Origin: Flavobacteriaceae bacterium
GTDB taxonomy: Bacteria; Bacteroidota; Bacteroidia; Flavobacteriales; Flavobacteriaceae
NCBI GenBank assembly: GCA_002702385.1
Contig: NZZF01000044.1
Coordinates: 6,401 to 13,374 of the forward strand
Direction of reading: 5' to 3'
DNA: 6,974 bases
Shown here piece after piece: positions 1-6,803 of the stretch. Positions within the stretch are counted from its first letter, which is position 1. Every line of letters begins with the position of its first letter. Made by a program: the position numbers and the translations under genes. The notes below the pieces were generated by a model. That model ran no database searches, had not been told where the DNA came from, and saw nothing but the letters and a program-made list of their open reading frames with translations.

Positions 1-123
1 AAGACAGATTTAATTTCAAATTGTGAAAGTAAAAATGCTAATGAAATAAAACATGCATTAGTAATGATGAGTATTTTAAAAATTTTTTTCAAGCAGTCAA
101 ATATATGTAAATTAGATATATGA
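1..123 (+). CDS. C-terminal tail of an unidentified protein (partial)
   Basis: An open frame enters from the left edge in frame 1 and ends at TGA 121-123, giving the last 40 residues of a protein that starts outside the window. The visible tail is lysine- and asparagine-rich, with a central stretch (IKHALVMMSILKIFF) that could be an amphipathic helix, and ends in NICKLDI. I do not recognise a family. That it is a real gene end is supported mainly by context: its stop overlaps the ATG of the next gene as ATGA (120-123), the usual sign of translational coupling, and the same junction type recurs at the next gene boundary. No function can be assigned from 40 residues. Confidence 0.6.
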   Translation, partial: KTDLISNCESKNANEIKHALVMMSILKIFFKQSNICKLDI

Positions 124-437
124 AAATTGTAATAGTATTGATACTAACAAATCTATTTATACTTCTTGTCATGCGCTCATTAAATGAAAATAATGCCAAA
201 TACCTACTCGCTGGTTACAATACTATGTCAAAAGAGGAAAGAGAAAATTTCAAAATAAAGGAGTATTTAATTTATTTAAAAAAATTTTGGAATAAACTTC
301 TTTTGTATAATTCGTTACTAACAATTTCTAGTTATTTCTTTCTTGATGAGTTAGGTGTTGTAATAGTTTATTCAATATCTCTTATGCTACCTCTTCCAAT
401 TTTCATATATCAGTCAAATAAAAATTTTAAAAAATGA
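120..437 (+). CDS. DUF3784-like small membrane protein
   Basis: A 105-residue protein that matches the DUF3784 pattern as I remember it: a hydrophobic N-terminal segment (about residues 2-19), then the hallmark LLAGYNTMSKEER at 29-41, then two further hydrophobic segments (about 56-73 and 78-97), ending in a short basic tail. It should be an inner-membrane protein with three membrane spans and the AGYNTM loop between the first and second. The family has no established function that I know of. The start is fixed by the ATGA overlap with the upstream stop; its own stop TGA 435-437 overlaps the next ATG in the same way, so the three small genes probably form one translationally coupled unit. Family call is by motif; role is unknown. 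Confidence 0.8.
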   Translation: MKIVIVLILTNLFILLVMRSLNENNAKYLLAGYNTMSKEERENFKIKEYLIYLKKFWNKLLLYNSLLTISSYFFLDELGVVIVYSISLMLPLPIFIYQSNKNFKK

Positions 438-607
438 TTATAAAGGATTTAGATGACAGGGAATATAAAATTCCTAATCTTGAAGAGTTTAAAAATCATA
501 TTAAAAAATATCACACTGTTAACGGGAAACCTGATGGCAGTTTACACGAAGAGAATGGTTACTATTTTAGAGTCGATTATAATTTTTATAAAGAACTATT
601 TGGTTGA
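434..607 (+). CDS. Small soluble hypothetical protein, 57 aa
   Basis: ATG 434 to TGA 605-607 encodes 57 residues beginning MIIKDLDDREYKIPNLEEF and ending YNFYKELFG. No signal peptide, membrane segment or cysteine is visible; the composition is acidic and aromatic at the end, like a small folded domain. I do not recognise the family. It is likely real because its ATG overlaps the stop of the DUF3784 gene (ATGA, 434-437), copying the junction just upstream, and because the frame fills the space exactly up to the convergent glycosylase gene. Its last 22 nt (586-607) overlap the 3' end of that gene on the other strand. It may be a cytoplasmic partner of the membrane protein, which is inference from coupling only. 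Confidence 0.65.
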   Translation: MIIKDLDDREYKIPNLEEFKNHIKKYHTVNGKPDGSLHEENGYYFRVDYNFYKELFG

Positions 608-1221
608 AAATAAATGTTATTTTCAATAGAATACCATAATAAAATAGCTGCAATAGTTCTGTATGGCTTCCACTTTTCACTTATTGATTTTAATGAATTC
701 AAATCATCAATACAATAGTTTTTTTTCATACTATTAACAAGAGCTAAATCTCCAAATGAAAATATATCTTTTCTTAAACAAACAAACATTAAGAACATCT
801 CACAAGTCCACTTACCAATCCCTTTAATTGAAATTAATGATTTGGTTATTTCATCATTTGACATTTCATTAATATTTATTTTATTATCCCTAAAAAAAAT
901 TAATACATTCTTAATGTATTCAACTTTTCTAAATGACAATCCTATACTTTGGATCTTGTCATTAGGGATTTTCAAGATTTCAGAATTAGATTTTCCATCA
1001 ATTAAATTGAAAAATTTTTTCTTAATACTTATGGCTGCTTTAAAGCTGATTTGTTGCTCAATGATAAGATTACAAATTGAAATTGCATAATTTGAATTAT
1101 ATCTATCATTTGGATTTATTTTATCACCAAATGAATTAATAAAAAATTCCATGACTTTATCATTAGACAAATGCTTAAATGCATCATTTATAACCTTTTC
1201 ATTATCAATTAATTCTAGCAT
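586..1221 (-). CDS. AlkA-type DNA-3-methyladenine glycosylase (HhH-GPD family)
   Basis: A 211-residue base-excision-repair glycosylase of the HhH-GPD superfamily, expected to flip out alkylated purines and cut the N-glycosidic bond in the cytoplasm. Family marks in order: IIEQQISFKAA at 53-63 (the conserved QQIS helix), GLSFRKVEYI at 94-103, the helix-hairpin-helix SIKGIGKWTCEMFL at 131-144, and DLAL at 158-161 with D158 in the place of the catalytic aspartate, followed by KWKPYRTIAAILLW at 183-196. The length fits the short bacterial AlkA-like enzymes that lack the N-terminal TBP-like domain of E. coli AlkA. It lacks the FeS-cluster cysteines of Nth/MutY. The ATG has no Shine-Dalgarno, as is usual here. 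It is divergent from the dioxygenase operon and overlaps the 57-aa gene tail-to-tail by 22 nt. Substrate range cannot be read from sequence. Confidence 0.9.
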   Translation of the reverse strand: MLELIDNEKVINDAFKHLSNDKVMEFFINSFGDKINPNDRYNSNYAISICNLIIEQQISFKAAISIKKKFFNLIDGKSNSEILKIPNDKIQSIGLSFRKVEYIKNVLIFFRDNKININEMSNDEITKSLISIKGIGKWTCEMFLMFVCLRKDIFSFGDLALVNSMKKNYCIDDLNSLKSISEKWKPYRTIAAILLWYSIENNIYFQPNSSL

Positions 1222-1254
1222 TTAGATAAACTTATTTACTATATTTAAGCAGTT

Positions 1255-1285
1255 CAGAAATAACTAACAACTAACAACTAACAAA
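1255..1285 (-). promoter_or_regulatory. Possible Bacteroidota-type promoter for the glycosylase gene
   Basis: On the minus strand TTTG (1285-1282) is followed after 19 nt by TATTTCTG (1262-1255). This fits the Bacteroidota primary-sigma pattern TTTG-N17-23-TAnnTTTG with one mismatch in the -7 box. It would start transcription roughly 25-30 nt before the glycosylase ATG. Matches this loose occur by chance in AT-rich DNA, so position relative to the gene is the main support. Confidence 0.35.
1264..1284. repeat. Three tandem copies of heptamer CTAACAA
   Basis: Three perfect head-to-tail copies of CTAACAA (1264-1270, 1271-1277, 1278-1284) lie in the 83-nt region between the divergent glycosylase and dioxygenase genes, 20 nt before the dioxygenase ATG. 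On the minus strand they read TTGTTAG and nearly fill the spacer of the possible glycosylase promoter. Heptamer copy number can change by slippage, so the array might vary between strains. A weak plus-strand -7-like box, TATATTTA (1240-1247), lies just upstream but has no good partner. Confidence 0.8.
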
Positions 1286-1304
1286 TTCTGTGCTTAATTA
1301 ACCT

Positions 1305-2738
1305 ATGAGAACAAACTACTCTGACAATTTTTTTAATGTAAGTTCTGAATATGGTTTTTTACCACAAAACAGACCAATTACGTCTTTACCAAAAAGATAT
1401 TCAGAATTACAAAATATTTTAGATAGAATGCCTGTTGAATTACCTGATGGTAATCCTGGAATTCTGGCTATTCCTAATAAAATTGAAAAGGTGGTAGAAA
1501 ATCTACCAAATTATTTTGAATTAGTTAAAAAGGAAGATGATATTATGATAATTCAAGGTTTGTTTAGAGGATATTGTTTTTTATCATCTGCATTTACTTT
1601 AGAGTCCTCATACCAAGAGTTTGTTAAATCAAAAAAATATGGAAAAGCAAGAAATTTTCTTCCTCAACAAATTGCACAGCCTTTTGTTTATGTCGCAGAA
1701 AAATTAGATGTATATCCATGGTTAGAGTATCATTACGCATACTCCTTAGGTAATTTTAAAGTTTTAGATGAGTCTGATAATTTTCATTGGTCAAATCTTG
1801 ATCAATGTGTTAAGTTTTCTGGAAAGAAGGATGAAACTGGTTTTATAATGAATCATGTAGATATTAATCAACATTCCCCAACATTAGTGGAATCTGTAAT
1901 GGAGGCATTAATATCAATAGAAAAAAGAGATGATGAATCTTTAAATCATTGGCTTGAGAAAAATTTTAATTCAATGGTAAAGGTAAATGAAAGAAGAAAA
2001 GAGATGTGGGTAGCTTCTAGGTGGAAACACTACAATGATTTTAGAATATTTATAATGGGGATAAAGGGCAATGAAGAAATCTTTGGAGATGGGTTAATTT
2101 ACCAGGGAGTTTCGGATGAACCTAGACAATACAGAGGACAAACTGGAGCTCAGGACAACATAATTCCAATGGAAGATATTTTTACAGGTGTTATAAATTT
2201 TTATCCAAAAAATCAATTGACAAAATATCTTATGGACTTGAGGACATACAGACCAAAGTGTATTCAATATTTTTTTAATGACTTAAGAGATGAAATTGAA
2301 AAAATAGAAGGAAAATCCTTATTCAATTATTTAGTTAAATCAAAAAATTCTGATGGACTTTGTTTCTTATTGGCCATAGTTGAAGAAATATATAAGTTTA
2401 GAAATGGTCACTGGCAATTTGTACAAAAATATATTATGGCTAATACAAAATATGCAAAGGCTACCGGCGGAACTCCAATAATAAGCTGGATACCTAATCA
2501 AATTAAAGCTGTTTTAGAATTTATTAAAATAATTATCGAAAATATTTCTCAAATTGGTGAGATAAAAAATGATTTAGCTAAACAAATATTCAACTCATCA
2601 AATCAAACTATTAATTCTAAAATTAATCTTCTAGATAAACAACTAATCATAGTACAAGATCAAGATTATAACCCTGGCAAAGTTTTTGAATTGAACCAAA
2701 AGTACAATTTACAAGACGCAAATCTTGAAAAAAAATAA
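1305..2738 (+). CDS. Indoleamine 2,3-dioxygenase family heme protein
   Basis: A 477-residue cytoplasmic heme protein of the IDO family, which opens the indole ring of tryptophan with O2 to give N-formylkynurenine. Visible marks in order: [14 protein letters not shown] at 164-177, [12 protein letters not shown] at 245-256 with R247 matching the substrate-carboxylate arginine (human IDO1 R231), GLIYQGV at 263-269, GQTGAQ at 278-283, the RTYRP segment at 313-317, [10 protein letters not shown] at 368-377 with H369 as proximal heme ligand, and the ATGGTP loop at 386-391. About 70 residues after the loop are helical and lysine/asparagine-rich with no known motif. The pocket phenylalanine pair of human IDO1 (226/227) reads H242-Y243 here. 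The ATG is the first start after the intergenic region and lacks a Shine-Dalgarno. It heads the DUF2256/cryptochrome/GT90 operon. The family is clear; activity on tryptophan is inferred. Confidence 0.88.
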   Translation: MRTNYSDNFFNVSSEYGFLPQNRPITSLPKRYSELQNILDRMPVELPDGNPGILAIPNKIEKVVENLPNYFELVKKEDDIMIIQGLFRGYCFLSSAFTLESSYQEFVKSKKYGKARNFLPQQIAQPFVYVAEKLDVYPWLEYHYAYSLGNFKVLDESDNFHWSNLDQCVKFSGKKDETGFIMNHVDINQHSPTLVESVMEALISIEKRDDESLNHWLEKNFNSMVKVNERRKEMWVASRWKHYNDFRIFIMGIKGNEEIFGDGLIYQGVSDEPRQYRGQTGAQDNIIPMEDIFTGVINFYPKNQLTKYLMDLRTYRPKCIQYFFNDLRDEIEKIEGKSLFNYLVKSKNSDGLCFLLAIVEEIYKFRNGHWQFVQKYIMANTKYAKATGGTPIISWIPNQIKAVLEFIKIIIENISQIGEIKNDLAKQIFNSSNQTINSKINLLDKQLIIVQDQDYNPGKVFELNQKYNLQDANLEKK

Positions 2739-2850
2739 TCTACCTACAAAAATTTGCCCTAGATGTAATTTGCCATTTAGCTGGAGAAAAAAGTGGGAAA
2801 AAAACTGGGAAAATGTCAAGTACTGTAGTAAAAGATGTAGAAAAAGTTAA
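2725..2850 (+). CDS. DUF2256 small four-cysteine protein
   Basis: A 41-residue protein: [20 protein letters not shown] then [17 protein letters not shown]. It matches DUF2256 (as I recall it, LP.K.C..C.RPF.WRKKW...W..V.YCS..CR). The cysteine pairs C11/C14 and C34/C38 look like a small zinc knuckle. The frame is open only after TGA 2692-2694, and the only usual start before the conserved core is TTG 2725, so that start is chosen. It overlaps the dioxygenase end by 14 nt and runs 38 nt into the cryptochrome gene, encoding its cysteine motif in the DNA that also encodes cryptochrome residues 1-12. DUF2256 genes are, to my knowledge, often next to cryptochrome/photolyase genes, which strengthens the call. 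The biochemical role is unknown; a partner or regulator of the flavoprotein is inference. Confidence 0.85.
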   Translation: MKKNNLPTKICPRCNLPFSWRKKWEKNWENVKYCSKRCRKS

Positions 2851-4132
2851 TTCAATTGTTTGGTTTAGAAACGACTTAAGAGCTGTTGATCATTCTGGTC
2901 TTTCACATGCAATAGATAATTCTAAAAATGTTATTGGAGTTTATTGTTTTAACCCTCATCAATTTAAATTAAACAATTTAGGATTTCCAAAAACTGATTC
3001 TTTTAGAGCTAATTTTTTAATTGAATCAGTTAAGTGTTTAAAAGAGGAATTAAAAAAAATAAATATTTCTTTAATAATTGGTGTTGACAAACCTGAGAGC
3101 TTAATTTCCAGTATAATTTTAAAAAAAAATATTGGAAGAGTGTATCTTCAAGATGAATGGACTGAAGAAGAAATTAAAGAAGAAGATTTTTTAAAGAAAA
3201 TAGACATTGATATATTTAAGTTTAACGATCAATTTTTATATCATCCACAAGATGTAGATATAAATAATATTTCAAATGTTTTTACCAATTTTCGCAAGTA
3301 TTGTGAAAAAAAATTACATGTAAGACAATCTTTTGTACTAAATACTAAAATGAATGAGGATAACCTAATTGAAGACGAATTTTTATTACCAACTCTAAAA
3401 GATTTAGGATTAAACAATTTTAATTTTGATCATCGTTCAGCATTTCCATTTAAAGGAGGATACAAACAAGGTTTAGATCGATTAAATTATTACTTATGGG
3501 AATCTAAAAAAGTAAGTTTTTATAAAAAAACTCGAAATGGATTAATTGGTAAAGATTATAGTTCAAAGCTGTCTTCATGGCTTTCAAATGGATCATTATC
3601 ACCAAGAATGATCTATCATTCAATAAAAGATTATGAAAAAAAAATACAAAAGAATCAATCAACATATTGGATGATTTTTGAATTAATATGGAGAGATTTT
3701 TTTAAGTATATATCTATTATAAATGGTAATAAAATATTTAAAGTTGGAGGAATACTTGATAAAAATTATATATGGATTCATGAGACAAAATTATTTGAAA
3801 AATGGATAAATGGAAAAACTCCTGAACCATTTGTAAATGCTAATATGCTTGAATTAAAATATACTGGATGGATGAGTAATAGAGGAAGACAAAATGTTGC
3901 TAGTTATCTTTCAAAAGAAAATAACATTGACTGGAGATGGGGAGCTAAGTATTTTGAATCTAAGCTTATTGATTATGATGTTCATAGCAATTATGGAAAT
4001 TGGATGTATGTTTCAGGTGTGGGTAATGACCCAAGAGACAGAAAATTTAATATTAAATTTCAAGCTGAACGATATGACCCTAATAATAAATTTCAAAATC
4101 TTTGGCTTCAAGAAAAGTTATCTTTATTTTAG
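2813..4132 (+). CDS. Cryptochrome DASH / photolyase family flavoprotein
   Basis: A 439-residue CRY-DASH-type blue-light flavoprotein; family members repair cyclobutane dimers, mainly in single-stranded DNA, or act in light signalling. The N-terminal Rossmann antenna domain opens with IVWFRNDLR at 15-23. The FAD-binding helical domain includes [18 protein letters not shown] (240-257), SLSPR (261-265), [15 protein letters not shown] (283-297), [15 protein letters not shown] (352-366) and [17 protein letters not shown] (392-408). E290 and W293 are present; Q360 and Y399 take the positions of E. coli M345 and W384, a DASH feature. The electron-transfer triad appears intact as W321, W374, W397. 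The ATG at 2813 is the only usual start before the first beta strand, forcing a 38-nt overlap with DUF2256. Oddity: residues 336-348 read [13 protein letters not shown] where the family normally has TGYPLVDANMREL. The C-terminus ends without a long extension. Confidence 0.92.
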   Translation: MSSTVVKDVEKVNSIVWFRNDLRAVDHSGLSHAIDNSKNVIGVYCFNPHQFKLNNLGFPKTDSFRANFLIESVKCLKEELKKINISLIIGVDKPESLISSIILKKNIGRVYLQDEWTEEEIKEEDFLKKIDIDIFKFNDQFLYHPQDVDINNISNVFTNFRKYCEKKLHVRQSFVLNTKMNEDNLIEDEFLLPTLKDLGLNNFNFDHRSAFPFKGGYKQGLDRLNYYLWESKKVSFYKKTRNGLIGKDYSSKLSSWLSNGSLSPRMIYHSIKDYEKKIQKNQSTYWMIFELIWRDFFKYISIINGNKIFKVGGILDKNYIWIHETKLFEKWINGKTPEPFVNANMLELKYTGWMSNRGRQNVASYLSKENNIDWRWGAKYFESKLIDYDVHSNYGNWMYVSGVGNDPRDRKFNIKFQAERYDPNNKFQNLWLQEKLSLF

Positions 4133-4138
4133 AAATGA

Positions 4139-5113
4139 ATGGGGTTTCTAAAAACAAGCCATAAAAACAATAAGTTTTTATATTATCTAAAAGGCTATCT
4201 TTCCTTTTTTGTCCCTAATACTTTTTATCAGTTTTCATTAGAAAATCTTCTTCAAAAAATAACAGAAAAAGATTTTAATGCAATAAAAGAAAGAGTTAAT
4301 TATTATAATAAAATTGAAAAAAAAATTCAACCATCAAAAGATTGGAAATATCTATCAGACTTGAAACTGAGTAAAAAAGGAAAAACTTATTTTTTTGATG
4401 CATTTTCTACTGCAAGATTTTTTAAAAATTATAAAGCAAACTTTGTGTTTGGAGATGTTAATTTTATCCCAGATAAACCCTCATTTGTAAAGTCACGTCC
4501 AATTTCAAATGATAATCAAAATTCAATTATTCTAAAGTTAAATAAAGTCCGACACTTTATTTTTGTAAATGATCATTTACCGGTTGAAAAAAAGAAAAAT
4601 ATTCTTTTTGGTAGAGCAGCTGTTCATCAAAACCATAGAATTGATTTTTATAAAAAATATTTTAATAATAATCTTTGTGATTTAGGTCAAATAAATAAGG
4701 GTACTGATCATGATTTTTGGTATAAACCGAAGGTTAATATTGATTATCATTTAAAGCATAAATTCATTTTATGTATTGAAGGAAATGATGTTGCATCAAA
4801 TTTAAAATGGGTTATGTCATCTAATTCTGTTGCAGTAATGCCCAAACCTAAATATGAGTCTTGGTTTATGGAGGGAAAATTGATTCCAGACTATCATTAT
4901 ATACAAATAAAAGATGATTATTCAGATATGGAGGAAAAAATCAATTATTATATAAAAAATACTGATAAGCTTAAGATCATCTCTAAAAATGCTAATGAGT
5001 ATATATCTCAATTTAAAGACAAAGAGTCTGAAAAAATTATTTCAATTCTTGTAATGGAAAAGTTTTTTAGTTTGACAAATCAAAAAAAATCATCAATTAA
5101 CTTTTTTTCCTAG
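4139..5113 (+). CDS. Glycosyltransferase family 90 (CAP10/LpsA-like)
   Basis: A 324-residue GT90-type transferase, the family of fungal CAP10, animal POGLUT and bacterial LpsA; bacterial members add sugars to lipooligosaccharide or other surface glycans. Support lies mostly in the C-terminal half: NILFGRAAVHQNHRIDF at 154-170 (the FRG..R-like donor segment), KFILCIEGNDVASNLKWVMSSNSVAVM at 208-234 (the G..S.rl...S.Svv core, longer than quoted motifs in other entries are tight), WFMEGKLIPDYHYIQI at 242-257 (the W...L.P..HY motif), and a closing helix with ISKNANEYI at 281-289. Residues 12-32 are hydrophobic and aromatic and may touch the membrane. It begins 6 nt after the cryptochrome stop, so it is probably co-transcribed. 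Another ATG at 4135 is out of frame. The 3' end overlaps the convergent EEP gene by 21 nt. Donor and acceptor sugars are unknown. Confidence 0.82.
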   Translation: MGFLKTSHKNNKFLYYLKGYLSFFVPNTFYQFSLENLLQKITEKDFNAIKERVNYYNKIEKKIQPSKDWKYLSDLKLSKKGKTYFFDAFSTARFFKNYKANFVFGDVNFIPDKPSFVKSRPISNDNQNSIILKLNKVRHFIFVNDHLPVEKKKNILFGRAAVHQNHRIDFYKKYFNNNLCDLGQINKGTDHDFWYKPKVNIDYHLKHKFILCIEGNDVASNLKWVMSSNSVAVMPKPKYESWFMEGKLIPDYHYIQIKDDYSDMEEKINYYIKNTDKLKIISKNANEYISQFKDKESEKIISILVMEKFFSLTNQKKSSINFFS

Positions 5114-6115
5114 AATTAAGAAAACTGGAAAGTGATCACTATAACCTCCAAGCCAAACATTATAGAAACTTTTATAAGGATAACCTTCATAATTTCCATC
5201 TGGTGTGATTAAATACTTTTCATTGTAAATACCAGCTTTTATAAATGATAATGAAGTATCGGTAACCAATGGCTCTGTCATCAATAATTGATCAAGCATG
5301 TTCCAGTTACCTCTATATTTAAGAGTTCCATAACCTTTTCTGTGTAAGATTTCAAAAGGATTAAAAATTTGACCTTCAACTAACTTGTTTTTTTTGGTAC
5401 TTGTATTCAATGTCATTTTTATACTCTTATCTTTAGGATCATCATTGAAATCTCCCATGCTAATAACCTTAGCTTTTGGATCTAAACTTTGAATTGAATC
5501 TATAATTCTTTTATTTAATTGTCCTGCCTTAATTCTTGCAGGTTCACTTCTCATTTGCCCACCAGATCTACTTGGCCAATGGTTTACAATAAGATATACT
5601 TTTTCTCCATCTAAAAACCCTTCTACTAACAATTGGTCTCTTGTAAAATCTCTTTCTCCATTTTGTCTTTTAAGATAAAGAGGATATTTTTTTGCTTTTC
5701 TTGGCTTAAACCTTTGTCTATCAAAAAGTAATGCAACATCAATACCTCTTTCATCTGGGGAATCAAAATGAATTATATTATAATTATACTTTTTCATTGA
5801 TTCACTTTGAACTAAATCGATTAATACTTTTCTGTTCTCAACTTCGCATAAACCAACAATAGCTGGATGACTACCTGTGTATTGAAACCCAATTTCAGGA
5901 ATTACTCTTGAGATATTTTTAAGCTTCTGTTGATATATCTCTTCTGTCCATGTTCCTTCTTCAAGCCAATTTTGATCCCAAGAGTTTTTGGGGTCATCGA
6001 TAGCATCAAATAAATTTTCAACATTATAAAATGCGACTGTGCTAAGAATGAATTTATCATCTTGAGAAAAATTTAAAAAGGACAGAAAAATAAAAAGACA
6101 ACTTAACTTTTTCAT
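5093..6115 (-). CDS. Secreted endonuclease/exonuclease/phosphatase (EEP) family protein
   Basis: A 340-residue metal-dependent phosphodiesterase of the DNase I/ExoIII-like superfamily. Residues 1-18 (MKKLSCLFIFLSFLNFSQ) form a signal peptide with no lipobox, so the protein is probably periplasmic or exported. Catalytic marks appear in order: FYNVENLFD at 29-37 (N31), GLCEVEN at 88-94 (E91, metal ligand), RGIDVALLF at 123-131, VNHWPSRSGG at 177-186 (H179), MGDFNDDP at 220-227 (D222, N224), NMLDQLLM at 272-279 (D275), and GYSDHFPVFL at 324-333 (D327, H328). All expected active-site residues are present. Members with this layout are common in Bacteroidota. The substrate could be nucleic acid, a phosphoester or a phospholipid head group, and the sequence does not decide. 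The gene is convergent with GT90 and divergent from the YkuK-like gene. Confidence 0.88.
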   Translation of the reverse strand: MKKLSCLFIFLSFLNFSQDDKFILSTVAFYNVENLFDAIDDPKNSWDQNWLEEGTWTEEIYQQKLKNISRVIPEIGFQYTGSHPAIVGLCEVENRKVLIDLVQSESMKKYNYNIIHFDSPDERGIDVALLFDRQRFKPRKAKKYPLYLKRQNGERDFTRDQLLVEGFLDGEKVYLIVNHWPSRSGGQMRSEPARIKAGQLNKRIIDSIQSLDPKAKVISMGDFNDDPKDKSIKMTLNTSTKKNKLVEGQIFNPFEILHRKGYGTLKYRGNWNMLDQLLMTEPLVTDTSLSFIKAGIYNEKYLITPDGNYEGYPYKSFYNVWLGGYSDHFPVFLILGKKVN

Positions 6116-6262
6116 TTCGTTGGCTAATATAGTTTTAATGTATCTTTTTTTCTATAGATATTAACAATTGTCAATAAATAATGATATTAGATTATAAAAA
6201 TTAATTCATTTCTATTTAGAGTTTTGTTAACTTTTATTAGAATTAAAGAAGTTGTATTATCT
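6116..6262. promoter_or_regulatory. Divergent promoter region between the EEP and YkuK-like genes
   Basis: This very AT-rich stretch separates the two divergent genes and must hold both promoters. A weak plus-strand -7-like box TAACTTTT (6228-6235) would place the start of transcription just before the GTG at 6263. On the minus strand TTG elements lie near 6164-6174, but no good TAnnTTTG follows at the usual spacing. I cannot name either promoter with confidence, and no operator or riboswitch is evident. Confidence 0.3.
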
Positions 6263-6709
6263 GTGACAAACTTTATTAAAATTAACGGTCAAAGTATAGA
6301 CCCCTTAGATTATACAAAAAATATAATTGAAAAACATCCTAATGTTAAAATTCATATTGGTACAGATTCTCAGACACTTAATGATAATACAAGATATATA
6401 ACAGCTATCGCATACAGATTTAATAAGTCTGGAGTTCATTATATATATACTAAGAACAACTTCCCTAAAATTTTAGATAAATGGGAAAGATTATGGAAAG
6501 AAACTGAGTTAAGTATTGAAATTGCCCAAATTTTAAACAATAAAGAGATTAATATAGAAATTGACATGGATTACAATTCAGATGAAAGATATTATTCTAA
6601 CAAATTAGTTTCAGTTGCAAAAGGTTGGGCAAATTCTTTAGGATTTAAGGTAAATATTAAGCCTTTTAATCAAATTGCTACTTCTGCTGCAGACTATCAT
6701 TCAAAATAG
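6263..6709 (+). CDS. YkuK-like RNase H-fold protein (DUF458)
   Basis: A 148-residue protein resembling Bacillus subtilis YkuK (PF04308, a predicted RNase H-like nuclease fold). Counting from the GTG, it shows IHIGTDSQ at 30-37 (D35), ETELSIEIA at 80-88 (E81), EIDMDYNSDE at 99-108 (D101, D103), and IKPFNQIATSAADYHSK closing the protein (D144). These acids are spaced as expected for a metal-binding RNase H centre, and the C-terminus ends at the family's usual place. No ATG is available upstream of the core. I chose GTG 6263 because an AAAGAAG stretch precedes it by 11 nt and it reads directly into TNFIKING. TTG 6224 would add 13 residues and is the alternative. Nuclease activity is predicted, not shown, and the cellular role is unknown. 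It is followed by a strong terminator. Confidence 0.8.
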   Translation: MTNFIKINGQSIDPLDYTKNIIEKHPNVKIHIGTDSQTLNDNTRYITAIAYRFNKSGVHYIYTKNNFPKILDKWERLWKETELSIEIAQILNNKEINIEIDMDYNSDERYYSNKLVSVAKGWANSLGFKVNIKPFNQIATSAADYHSK

Positions 6710-6774
6710 ATCAGTCAAATCTTAATCTTGTAATGTATAGATTTAAATAAGTTATCCCAAAAATTATTTATCTT

Positions 6775-6803
6775 AAACCTACTTTAAAAAAGTAGGTTTT
6801 TTT
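6775..6803 (+). terminator. Intrinsic terminator after the YkuK-like gene
   Basis: A perfect 11-bp stem AAACCTACTTT (6775-6785) / AAAGTAGGTTT (6789-6799) encloses an AAA loop, and the T-run continues to 6803. It lies 65 nt after the YkuK-like stop. Its T-run ends on the base before the ATG of the sialidase gene, so any transcript that begins upstream must pass through it to express sialidase. The A-run on the left arm gives a shorter U-tract in the reverse direction, but no minus-strand gene ends here. Confidence 0.88.

Noticed and set aside
842..1090. An 82-codon plus-strand open frame opposite the glycosylase gene
   Set aside because: It is antisense to a clear HhH-GPD gene with conserved motifs, and its translation is a low-complexity hydrophobic string with no family marks.
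3894..4151. An 85-codon plus-strand open frame within the cryptochrome gene
   Set aside because: It lies in another frame of the most conserved part of the CRY-DASH gene and is best explained as a shadow frame; its product has no recognisable features.
5082..5108. A-run and T-run flanking a short loop at the GT90/EEP junction, as a bidirectional terminator
   Set aside because: The possible stem is only A-T pairs with a loop of about 13 nt and lies inside both coding regions; too weak to call.
6169..6174. Minus-strand TTGACA resembling an E. coli -35 box upstream of the EEP gene
   Set aside because: No -10 box follows at 16-18 nt, and the Bacteroidota primary sigma factor does not use this consensus.
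6161..6230. Inverted pair TTAACAA (6161-6167) / TTGTTAA (6224-6230) as an operator
   Set aside because: Seven AT-rich bases 56 nt apart are expected by chance in DNA of this composition.
6224..6262. TTG 6224 as the start of the YkuK-like gene
   Set aside because: The 13 added residues (LTFIRIKEVVLSV after the start) look like translated leader, TTG is a weak start, and GTG 6263 has an AAAGAAG stretch before it. It is not excluded.
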